From NCBI GenBank assembly GCA_019359595.1, contig JAHHGZ010000038.1, forward strand, positions 1-64,000: a DNA stretch of 64,000 nucleotides, read 5' to 3'. The position numbers and the translations under genes were made by a program. Below the pieces are notes generated by a model. The model made no database searches. It saw only the letters and a program-made list of their open reading frames with translations, and was not told where the DNA came from. Positions 47,879-55,780 of this stretch are shown piece by piece. Source of the stretch: Cyanomargarita calcarea GSE-NOS-MK-12-04C. GTDB lineage: Bacteria; Cyanobacteriota; Cyanobacteriia; Cyanobacteriales; Nostocaceae. Positions within the stretch are counted from its first letter, which is position 1. Every line of letters begins with the position of its first letter.

Positions 47879-48601
47879 ATGACACAAACAGGAATCTCTG
47901 TAGAAAACCTGGTATATGCCTATGCAAACCAGGAACCAGTATTGCGAGATATTTCGTTTAAATTAAATGCAGGTGAACGTGTAGCGTTAATGGGAGCAAC
48001 AGGTTCTGGGAAAAGCACCTTACTAGAGAACCTGATGGGCTTAAAACAACCGCACTCGGGTAAAATTTTTATTAACGGCATCCACTTAGAATCGAAAACC
48101 CTACCCCAAGTGCGGCGTTACATCGGGTTTAGCTTCCAAGATGCCAACGACCAATTATTTATGCCTACCATCTTAGAAGATGTTACCTTTGGCCCGCGTA
48201 ACTACGGTGTACCACCAGCAATAGCAATAGACAAAGCAATGCAACTCCTGGCTGATTTTGGTCTAGAAGGTTACGCCAACCGTTCCGCTCACGAACTTTC
48301 CGGTGGACAAAGACGTCTTGCAGCCCTAGCGTCAATTTTAGCGTTAGAGCCTGATATTCTGATTTTGGATGAGCCAACTAACGGACTTGACCCAGCGTGG
48401 CGGCGTCACTTAGCTCAAGTATTATTAAGATTACCCGTCCAAGTAATGTTAATCGCTTCCCATGACTTAAATTGGCTGGGTAAAGTTACGCAACGTGCTT
48501 TGGTGCTTTCTAAGGGAAAAATTCATATCGACACCGACATTCAGCCACTTTTACGAGACGGCGACACATTGGATAGGCTCGGATTACCCGTAGATTGGTA
48601 G
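47879..48601 (+). CDS. ECF cobalt/nickel transporter ATPase (CbiO family), second system
   Basis: 240 aa. Walker A GATGSGKS at residues 39-46, Q-loop FQDANDQLFMPT, signature LSGGQRR, Walker B ILILDEPTNGLDP and ASHDLNW. A TTG 6 bp upstream also opens the frame, but the ATG at 47879 is preferred. It ends the second metal transporter cluster. The ATPase is more canonical in its signature (LSGGQ) than the first CbiO (LSLGQ). Confidence 0.92.
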   Translation: MTQTGISVENLVYAYANQEPVLRDISFKLNAGERVALMGATGSGKSTLLENLMGLKQPHSGKIFINGIHLESKTLPQVRRYIGFSFQDANDQLFMPTILEDVTFGPRNYGVPPAIAIDKAMQLLADFGLEGYANRSAHELSGGQRRLAALASILALEPDILILDEPTNGLDPAWRRHLAQVLLRLPVQVMLIASHDLNWLGKVTQRALVLSKGKIHIDTDIQPLLRDGDTLDRLGLPVDW

Positions 48602-48702
48602 TATTAGAATGAACGTAAATAAATGCTACTAAAGTATGCTACTCCGCTTTTCTCACCTATGACACTAGAGGTATATTAGTTTTTGCCGCCGGATTTTACG
48701 TG

Positions 48703-49101
48703 ATGAAAATCGAGAGAATTGACCACTTGGTTCTTACGGTAAATAATACTGAGGTAACTTGTAACTTTTATTGTTGTGTTCTCGGTATGCAGGTAGTGAC
48801 TTTTGGTAATTGTCGCAAGGCTTTACAGTTTGGATGTCAGAAAATTAACCTGCATGAATTTGGCAATGAGTTTGAACCAAAGGCTAATCATCCCACCCGT
48901 GGGTCAGTAGATATTTGTTTCATTACTAACACGCTACTATCCCAAGTCCAAGAACATATTTCAGCCTGTGGTGTAAAAATTATTGCAGATCCCGTGACTA
49001 GAACTGGTGCTATAGGTGCTATTGAATCGATTTATTTGCGAGATCCCGACGGCAATTTGATTGAAGTATCCAATTACTGGAACTCTAATCAAACTTACTG
49101 A
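48703..49101 (+). CDS. VOC family (glyoxalase/extradiol dioxygenase-like) protein
   Basis: 132 aa. Begins MKIERIDHLVLTVNN (metal-ligand His8 in DHL), has FYCCVLGMQVVTF, and ends SIYLRDPDGNLIEVSNYW with the Glu ligand, the layout of a two-betaalphabetabetabeta-module VOC protein. A GTG immediately before the ATG also fits. Substrate unknown; virulence protein/glyoxalase-like relatives are common in cyanobacteria. Confidence 0.9.
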   Translation: MKIERIDHLVLTVNNTEVTCNFYCCVLGMQVVTFGNCRKALQFGCQKINLHEFGNEFEPKANHPTRGSVDICFITNTLLSQVQEHISACGVKIIADPVTRTGAIGAIESIYLRDPDGNLIEVSNYWNSNQTY

Positions 49102-49141
49102 ATCATTGGTTACTATTATTTGGGTTTTTGGTAGGGTGTTA

Positions 49142-49618
49142 ATGTCTGTGTGCCGTAAATATATCATTATTGCTCCTGTGAGCCTCATTTTGACTTTCTT
49201 AGCTGCTGGTTGCAGTGAAACCAAAGTCTCTCAGTGCGAACGACTTACTAAAGCAGTTAACCAAGGAACATCTCTGGTAGAGAAAAAAAAAGGCTATCAG
49301 GTAACAACAAGTTTGCAACTGGCTAAGGATTTGGAAGGTGTTACCAAATCACTCAAGGAGATGAATTTCAAAGACCCGAAATTAGTAGATTTTCAAACTA
49401 GTTATGTCAAAGTTTTTGAAACATTCAGCCAAGAGATAACAAAAGCTGCCAAAGCTCTCGGTGCAACTAAAAATGCTAAACCTTCATCAAGTAGTTGGAA
49501 CGCAATCCAAAAAGATAGGAAAGTAATTGACGCATCATTAACAGCAGCTACAAGTGCTGGTAAGCAGTCCGATCAATTAGAAGGTGACATGAAACAATAC
49601 TGTAGCAAGCCTGAGTAA
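49142..49618 (+). CDS. Small lipoprotein of unknown function
   Basis: 158 aa. MSVCRKYIIIAPVSLILTFL followed by the lipobox AAGC gives a lipid-anchored mature start at that Cys. The rest is hydrophilic and helical, Lys/Ser/Thr-rich, with a second Cys in KQYCSKPE near the end. The frame runs in from 49061, overlapping the VOC gene, but the signal peptide identifies the ATG at 49142. Cyanobacterial relatives are uncharacterised. An AAGG microsatellite follows. Confidence 0.75.
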   Translation: MSVCRKYIIIAPVSLILTFLAAGCSETKVSQCERLTKAVNQGTSLVEKKKGYQVTTSLQLAKDLEGVTKSLKEMNFKDPKLVDFQTSYVKVFETFSQEITKAAKALGATKNAKPSSSSWNAIQKDRKVIDASLTAATSAGKQSDQLEGDMKQYCSKPE

Positions 49619-49623
49619 TTTCC

Positions 49624-49662
49624 AGGAAGGAAGGAAGGAAGGAAGGAAGGAAGGAAGGAAGA
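49624..49662. repeat. AAGG tetranucleotide microsatellite
   Basis: About nine perfect GGAA/AAGG units just after the lipoprotein stop codon. It lies ~20 bp from dispersed-element copy 4, whose tail is the complementary CTTCTTCC pattern. Confidence 0.95.
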
Positions 49663-49683
49663 GGTTTTCAACATACAAACTTC

Positions 49684-49790
49684 TTTCTTGTAGGGGTTTA
49701 AAACCCTAACCGTCTATGCGTTGTCAGTTTTGAGCTGGGGTGAGAATCCACATCTCAAAACCCCCCTTCTTCCTTCTTCCTTCTTCAAGG
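49684..49790. repeat. Dispersed hairpin/polypyrimidine element, copy 4 (divergent)
   Basis: GGGGTTTAAAACCCTAACCG, then GTCAGTTTTGAGCTGGGGTG, then AATCCACATCTCAAAACCCC and a CTTCTTCC tail. The block order is that of the other three copies with more substitutions, so it is the oldest or most divergent copy. Confidence 0.8.
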
Positions 49791-50068
49791 TATAAAGCCG
49801 GCAAGAGCAAAGCGATCGCGTTTCTTTTACAATAGTAAAATCAAACCTAAATAGCCTTCTGAATCAGTATATTCACTTAAGTTTTTTTAGAGCAAGATGC
49901 CATATCATTAATAGTTTTTCCCTGTTTTAACTGGAAACTAGACTCAATAGCTTATATAGTTCGGAAAATTAAAATTAGTAATTTTTATCACTTTTAAACT
50001 GAAAAAATCCTGAACTTCACCTATTTTACCTGTCAAAGGAAATATTGGTGTTAGTAAACTAAAATACA

Positions 50069-51964
50069 ATGAGCGATATTGGTCTGTTGATGGCGGGTGT
50101 GTTAGCAACAGGGCAAACATCTGGGTCAGAGTTACCACAGCCTGCGATCCAGGAAGATTTTGTGGTGAAATCAACTCAAAACCAAGAAGCCAAGGTTGTT
50201 CCGCCATCTGATATCACAGCACCTGAATTGATACAGCCAGATGAAAGTCCTCAAGCGGCTTCCTTAGCGCTTAAGCAAGAGCATAAAAAGATACTGAATC
50301 AAGTTAGAGAGAAGATTCAGTCGAAGTCTCAGGATAAGGGGATAAAGGAACAAGGGGGACAAGGAAATTATTCTTCCCCCACTCCTCAACTCTCCTCTGA
50401 AGAAATTTCAACACCGGAATTAACACCGCTAAATCCGACAGATGAGACAGAATCAGCAATGTCTCAAATAACATCTGTGTCGCAACTAAATGACGTGCAA
50501 CCCTCTGACTGGGCTTTTACTGCTTTGCAGTCTTTGGTGGAGCGCTATGGTTGTACGGCTGGATACCCAAATCGGACTTATTCTGGTAACAGCACTATCA
50601 GCCGTTATGAATTTGCTGCGGGTGTCAACGCTTGTCTTTTGAAGATTAATCAATTAGTTGCTAACAATACAGATAACGCTGTTAAGCAAGAAGATTTAAT
50701 TCTATTGCAACGCTTGCAAAATGAGTTTCAGACGGAGTTGCAGGAAGTAGAAAAGCGTGTCAGTTATGGCGAACAGCGAACTGATAAACTACAGACAAAT
50801 CAATTTTCCCCTAGCACTAGACTACTGGGTCAAGCGATTTTTAGCGCCCAGGGAACCAGTAGCGGTGATGTCTATTTTTCTCCCAAAGGTGGAGAAACAG
50901 TCTTTAAAAATAAAGCCGAAAGTAATTTAACCTTTGCCAATAGCGTGCAACTAACCCTAGCGACTTCCTTTACAGGGAAAGATTTACTGCTAACTGGGCT
51001 GAGTGCGGGAAATTTGGGTTCTTTAGCTGGTTCTGTATCTACTAATATGGGACGCTTGGGTTTTGAGTCAGATACACAAAAGAATATAGTTGTCAATGAA
51101 TTGTCTTATCGATTTCCCTTATCTAAAAACTTGGGAATTGTTGTGGGATCGGCTGGTGTCAACCCCATCACTACTTTTCGGGGAATTAACCCATTAGAAG
51201 GTTCTGGTGATGGTGCAATATCGATGTTTGGTCAGCGCAACCCAATTTTGGGGATTGGGAATGGAACTGGTGGAGTTGGCTTTGACTGGCAAATTAGCGA
51301 TCGCGTCAGTTTGCAAGGTGTTTATAGTGCCCAAATTCCCAGCTTTGGTGGCGATCAAAAGGTTGGCGGACTATTTGGCGGTAAATATACTACTGGCGCA
51401 CAGTTAAGTTTGGCACCTACCGATAACATTGATGTCGGGCTGAATTATCTTTACTCCCATTCACCCGATGACTTACTGGGAAGTGGTGTTGGGGATGCCC
51501 AGATGATTTCTATTTTTGCACCCGATACAGATGCTTTTGATACCCATGCTGTGGGTGCGACCATCGCTTGGCGGATCAACCCCAACCTCCAATTGGGTGG
51601 TTGGGGAGGTTGGACTTACTCCAAACCAGAAAATCTCTCTGGAAACGTCCAAACAACAAACTGGGCAGTATTCGCAGCTTTTCCCAATTTGTTCCGTCCG
51701 GGAAATTTAGGTGGTGTTCTTGTCGGGCAACCACCAAAAATTACTTCTAGTACCTTACCAGAGGGATACAATTTTCCTGATTTATTGGATGGGAAAGAAG
51801 GTGGACGCAGCGATTCGGCATTACACGTAGAACTTTTTTATCGTGCCCAACTTACAGATAATTTGGCTTTAACTCCCGGTGTATTTGTTGTTTTTAACTC
51901 GAATCATAACGCTGCCAGCGACCCTTTAGTAGTTGGCGCACTAAGAGCAACATTCCGGTTTTAA
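50069..51964 (+). CDS. SLH/OprB-type outer-membrane porin (iron-uptake-like)
   Basis: 631 aa. After ~135 variable, acidic residues, an SLH domain begins at SVSQLNDVQPSDWAFTALQS, then LVERYGCTAGYPNRTYSGNS and ISRYEFAAGVNACL. A coiled coil follows (RLQNEFQTELQEVEKRVSYG). Residues ~250-631 form the OprB-like beta barrel, ending in ALRATFRF with the terminal Phe of outer-membrane proteins. The upstream in-frame stop makes the ATG at 50069 the first possible start, yet the N-terminus (MSDIGLLMAGVLATGQ) lacks a positively charged signal-peptide n-region. Confidence 0.88.
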   Translation: MSDIGLLMAGVLATGQTSGSELPQPAIQEDFVVKSTQNQEAKVVPPSDITAPELIQPDESPQAASLALKQEHKKILNQVREKIQSKSQDKGIKEQGGQGNYSSPTPQLSSEEISTPELTPLNPTDETESAMSQITSVSQLNDVQPSDWAFTALQSLVERYGCTAGYPNRTYSGNSTISRYEFAAGVNACLLKINQLVANNTDNAVKQEDLILLQRLQNEFQTELQEVEKRVSYGEQRTDKLQTNQFSPSTRLLGQAIFSAQGTSSGDVYFSPKGGETVFKNKAESNLTFANSVQLTLATSFTGKDLLLTGLSAGNLGSLAGSVSTNMGRLGFESDTQKNIVVNELSYRFPLSKNLGIVVGSAGVNPITTFRGINPLEGSGDGAISMFGQRNPILGIGNGTGGVGFDWQISDRVSLQGVYSAQIPSFGGDQKVGGLFGGKYTTGAQLSLAPTDNIDVGLNYLYSHSPDDLLGSGVGDAQMISIFAPDTDAFDTHAVGATIAWRINPNLQLGGWGGWTYSKPENLSGNVQTTNWAVFAAFPNLFRPGNLGGVLVGQPPKITSSTLPEGYNFPDLLDGKEGGRSDSALHVELFYRAQLTDNLALTPGVFVVFNSNHNAASDPLVVGALRATFRF

Positions 51965-52121
51965 TTAACTACTGGTGTAAATGTAATCAAATGCGCGGCT
52001 ATTGCATACTGATGCATTATTCAGCGCTTTCCTCACGCAATGGGAGCGGGAACCCCCCGTCCGCAATCCTACGCGTGATTTTTTTGACATTTTTTTAAAA
52101 TTTATAAGGGAGTAAATTTTG

Positions 52122-53216
52122 ATGCAATTAAAGTCACCAAGAAATAAAGCCTCACTCTATCGGTTTGGTTGCGTGCTGGCTAGCAGGAGTAGTTTTGCTG
52201 CACTCATCATCGCCTTAGCAGCATCAAGCGCTGCGGCTCAAATTACAATTCAGAGTACTGGTCAATTATCAGGTACTATTCAGCTGCCGAGTTTTAACCC
52301 CAATTACAACAACCGTATTACTCGTGTCGATACTGACAAGAATGGAACTTACTACCGTTCTGGAGTACCTGTGTATAGCTCTAATTATGTAAAATTAAAA
52401 ACAAATACTGATGGCCGTCTGAATTACTACGTCGATTTTAAAGGTATTCCGGTCGTATCATTTGATGGTAGCCTCACCTCACCAGCGCTATCAAGTGGTG
52501 AATTACAACCTTATAACTATCAAGGAAAATTGCCAGGAACTAAATTTCAAGCTGTAGTTCAAGATGAATTTGGACTAAAAAAAGCACTTTACACAGGCAT
52601 TGTCACCGATCCAAAAACAGGACAGCAATATCAAGGTACCTTTCAACTGGATGGACAAGGTCCGCGATATAGCGATCGCAATGGCGGAAAAAGTCCCACA
52701 GTTTTTGATTTCAAGTCCGATTTGCCAGGGAAACCAACGGTCACATCCATGAAGATCGCTAACAGTCCCCTGGTACGATTAACCATTAAAGCAATAAATG
52801 CAGTTCCGATCAATCCGACTGCTGGTGGTGGTACACCCGCACCAGCACCCGTACCCGCACCAGCACCCGTACCCGCACCCCCACCCGCACCTTCACCCGC
52901 ACCAGTCACAGATGGTGCGACTCCTACACCTGTATCAATAGCAGATGGTGCTACACCCGCAGCAGTAGTTGATAATGGTAGTGTGATCGCCCAAAACGCA
53001 CCGTTCGTATTCTCATCTGACTCTAATTCAGCATCACCTGACTCTAGCTCGAATATGGAGTTTAGTAGTGGTCAAACCTTGGCAACTAGTATAAATACAG
53101 TAGATCCTTCAACCTTATCGCGTGCTGGTTGCTCATTCGACAATTCTGTCAACTGTCGTTCCATCAATCAATCTAAACGCCCTGTTGGTCCCCGCAGTCG
53201 AGTGCTGCTGCGTTAA
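52122..53216 (+). CDS. Secreted hypothetical protein with Pro/Ala-rich linker
   Basis: 364 aa. Signal peptide SSFAALIIALAASSAAAQ with cleavage near residue 39 (AAA-QITIQ). A beta-rich domain of ~200 residues (e.g. GTYYRSGVPVYSSNYVKLKT, FQAVVQDEFGLKKALYTGIV) is followed by a linker of PAPAPVPAPAPVPAPPPAP type (residues ~245-268), two DGATP units and a Ser/Asn-rich tail with two Cys. TTG 3 bp upstream is less likely than the ATG at 52122. Function unknown; surface-exposed. Confidence 0.75.
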   Translation: MQLKSPRNKASLYRFGCVLASRSSFAALIIALAASSAAAQITIQSTGQLSGTIQLPSFNPNYNNRITRVDTDKNGTYYRSGVPVYSSNYVKLKTNTDGRLNYYVDFKGIPVVSFDGSLTSPALSSGELQPYNYQGKLPGTKFQAVVQDEFGLKKALYTGIVTDPKTGQQYQGTFQLDGQGPRYSDRNGGKSPTVFDFKSDLPGKPTVTSMKIANSPLVRLTIKAINAVPINPTAGGGTPAPAPVPAPAPVPAPPPAPSPAPVTDGATPTPVSIADGATPAAVVDNGSVIAQNAPFVFSSDSNSASPDSSSNMEFSSGQTLATSINTVDPSTLSRAGCSFDNSVNCRSINQSKRPVGPRSRVLLR

Positions 53217-53594
53217 TTATTACGGCAACGGTCTTCAAAGAGGATGTAACGGATGATTGGTCGGTAAAACGATAATTATTCCTTACATACTTTGCACCTC
53301 TAAAAGAGAATGTCAAAATCATCACTGCTATTACCCAGGTAAATCGGGGCTTGTTGAGAATGGTGCAAGATATCCGTAACATCCGTTTTTCATCGGTTGC
53401 CGAGAACTGGCATATTTCCGGAATACAAACAAATGTTGATGAAATTAATATGATAATTGTATAAGCAACAACAATAAGTTAAATGATTGTTAATCCTTTC
53501 TTTATAAAGTCCATCCTGACGATGTTCTGAGTATAGTTTTAGAATCAATACAGGAAATTCAGAATCACTTAAACGTCTTCTCTTGGAAGCAGCT
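53217..53594. other. Intergenic region after the secreted protein
   Basis: 378 bp, AT-rich. A minus-strand frame at 53390-53722 overlaps the DUF1361 start and is rejected. No strong repeat or terminator could be assigned. Confidence 0.5.
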
Positions 53595-54245
53595 ATGAAA
53601 GCGGAACTGATTGAATCAATAGCCAGAGTTGTGCATGTCTTACAAATTAATATCCGTTGGATGACTTGGAATCTGTTCCTAGCTTTTATACCTTTGTTGC
53701 TGAGTATCTGGTTGTTTCGCACCAGAAAAGCAAGTTCTTGGGTATGGTGGCTGGGATTCCTGGTTTTCTATGCTTTCTTGCCGAATGCGCCTTATGTGTT
53801 GACTGATGTGATTCATTTGATCAACGATATTCGCATGATTCAATCGATATGGATGATTACCCTGGTACTCATCCCCGTCTATCTGATAGTAATTCTGTCT
53901 GCGTTTGAAGCATATGTTTTGTCGTTAATTAATTTTGGTCATTATTTTCACCGCATTGGTAAAAGCAAATGGATTTTACCGGTTGAGTTGATTACCCATG
54001 CTCTAAATGCTGTAGGTATTTATTTAGGGAGATTTTTACGGTTTAACAGTTGGGATTTTGTAACTCAACCCGATAGCTTGCTGACCAGCATAGACGATGT
54101 ATTTGCTAAAAAACCGCTGCTAATTATCACCCTTACGTTCATAGTACTTACAGTGTTGTACTGGGTAATGAAGCAAGTAAGTTTGGCTTTTGTCAGGCGA
54201 TCGCACAAGCAATCAGGTGTAAAAAATATCAAAGCTGAAGGATGA
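53595..54245 (+). CDS. DUF1361 domain-containing membrane protein
   Basis: 216 aa. About six hydrophobic helices; RWMTWNLFLAFIPLLLSIWL, FYAFLPNAPYVLTDVIHL and WDFVTQPDSLL are typical of the DUF1361 family, membrane proteins of unknown function. The frame opens at TTG 53583; the ATG at 53595 (MKAELIESIAR) is preferred. It stands alone. Confidence 0.85.
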   Translation: MKAELIESIARVVHVLQINIRWMTWNLFLAFIPLLLSIWLFRTRKASSWVWWLGFLVFYAFLPNAPYVLTDVIHLINDIRMIQSIWMITLVLIPVYLIVILSAFEAYVLSLINFGHYFHRIGKSKWILPVELITHALNAVGIYLGRFLRFNSWDFVTQPDSLLTSIDDVFAKKPLLIITLTFIVLTVLYWVMKQVSLAFVRRSHKQSGVKNIKAEG

Positions 54246-54417
54246 TCTTTCATACTTATTTCAAATATTGCCTGTCGAAAGAAAGATGAAACTTATTCTC
54301 CCATGACCTGAAATAAGTCCATATCAAATGCCATTTGGGAAAACTTCCCACCTAAAAAGCAGAAATGTCAGCAAGCCGCTTTGATATATCCACTTATGTT
54401 CATTGGAGGCATATTAC

Positions 54418-55569
54418 ATGACATTAATTTCTAGAGAGGAAATAAAAACACTACTAGAACAGCCAAAAACAAATTGTGTCTCAATTTATATGCCAACGCA
54501 CCCAGTAGGGGCAGAAGTACGTCAAGACCCAATTCGCTTTAAAAATTTAATTAAAGAAGCTGAATCTCGCTTAATTGATGCGGGTGTTGAGCAAAATGAA
54601 GCGATGGAATTACTGCAAAAAGCCCAGAAATTAGACAATCCCAATTTCTGGGAAGAAATGGGACAAGGGCTAGCAATTTTTCTCTCTAAAGATATTTTTC
54701 GCTATTATCCCTTACCGCTAGATTTTCAAGAGTTGGTGGTAGTTACAGACCGCTTCCACGTTAAGCCGTTACTACAGCTTTTAAATGGTGATGGGCGTTT
54801 TTACTTGCTGACTTTGAGCCAAAAGGATGTTAAGTTCTTTGAGGGAACACGCTACAGCATCAATAAAGTAGAATTGCAAAATCTGCCTCAAAGTTTGGAT
54901 GAGGCCCTCCAATACGACGAAACTGCCTCTGAAGGTCAGTTCCGGAGCGCGACATCAAACAATTCCCAACCTGGTCAGTTTCACGGGCAGGGAAGTACTG
55001 AAAGAGACAATCGTCAGGAAAATATACTGCAATTCTTTCACATAATTAATGCGACATTGCATGAGAAATTGCGAGAAGAAAAAGTACCTTTGGTATTAGC
55101 TGGGGTTGACTATCTCTTACCGCTATATCGAGAGGCAAATACTTACCAGCATTTAATGGAAGAAGGAATTGCAGGTAATCAAAAAATCGATAGTCCCCAA
55201 GAGTTGCACGACCAAGCTTGGCAAATTGTGGAGCCTTATTTTCAGAAGTCTCAAGAAGAAGTTTTGCAGCGATATCATGAATTATTTGGGGCTAATACTG
55301 GCAAAGCTTCCAACAAACTTAAAGAAATCATCCCAGCCGCTTATTATCAACGAGTGGATTCATTGCTGGTTGGAGTTGGTACCCAGCAATGGGGTTTATT
55401 TGACCCAAGTTCAGAAACGATTTATTTGCATGAGGAAGAAGAAACCGGCGATGAAGATTTGTTAGATTTCGTTGCGGCTCATACTTTGTTAAATGGTGGT
55501 ACGGTTTACGCTGTTGCACCAGAAGAAATTCCGTATAGCACACCTGTTGCCGCAATTTTCCGATATTAA
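54418..55569 (+). CDS. baeRF3-like (bacterial archaeo-eukaryotic release factor family) protein
   Basis: 383 aa. A GGAGG at 54405-54409 places the start at ATG 54418 rather than the TTG at 54403. Begins MTLISREEIKTLLEQPKTNC, then VSIYMPTHPVGAEVRQDPIR, with GDGRFYLLTLSQKDVKFFEG, VPLVLAGVDYLLPLYREAN and a C-terminal LLDFVAAHTLLNGGTVYAV. These follow the bacterial eRF1-like (pelota domain 2/3-like) group found in cyanobacteria and stress operons. The GGQ loop of true release factors is not visible. The function is unproven; ribosome-associated stress roles have been suggested for the group. Confidence 0.75.
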   Translation: MTLISREEIKTLLEQPKTNCVSIYMPTHPVGAEVRQDPIRFKNLIKEAESRLIDAGVEQNEAMELLQKAQKLDNPNFWEEMGQGLAIFLSKDIFRYYPLPLDFQELVVVTDRFHVKPLLQLLNGDGRFYLLTLSQKDVKFFEGTRYSINKVELQNLPQSLDEALQYDETASEGQFRSATSNNSQPGQFHGQGSTERDNRQENILQFFHIINATLHEKLREEKVPLVLAGVDYLLPLYREANTYQHLMEEGIAGNQKIDSPQELHDQAWQIVEPYFQKSQEEVLQRYHELFGANTGKASNKLKEIIPAAYYQRVDSLLVGVGTQQWGLFDPSSETIYLHEEEETGDEDLLDFVAAHTLLNGGTVYAVAPEEIPYSTPVAAIFRY

Positions 55570-55780
55570 GTATACTGGTGTTGTATAAATTTTAGCAGGC
55601 TATATACAACACCACTTGTTAAAAGTTAAAAGAGAATCCCCATAAATAAATGTAGGGGATTTAAAAAGGACGCCTTGTTTCTAGCACTACGTGTCTAGAA
55701 ACAAATCTTTATTTTCTTTTCCATGAATATTTTATTACTCTTTCTTTTGCCTTGTTCGGTGAAAAATATTCATCCGATTA

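Noticed and set aside
52643-52909. Gly/Ala-rich minus-strand ORF
   Set aside because: It is the complement of the Pro/Ala-rich linker of the secreted protein at 52122-53216.
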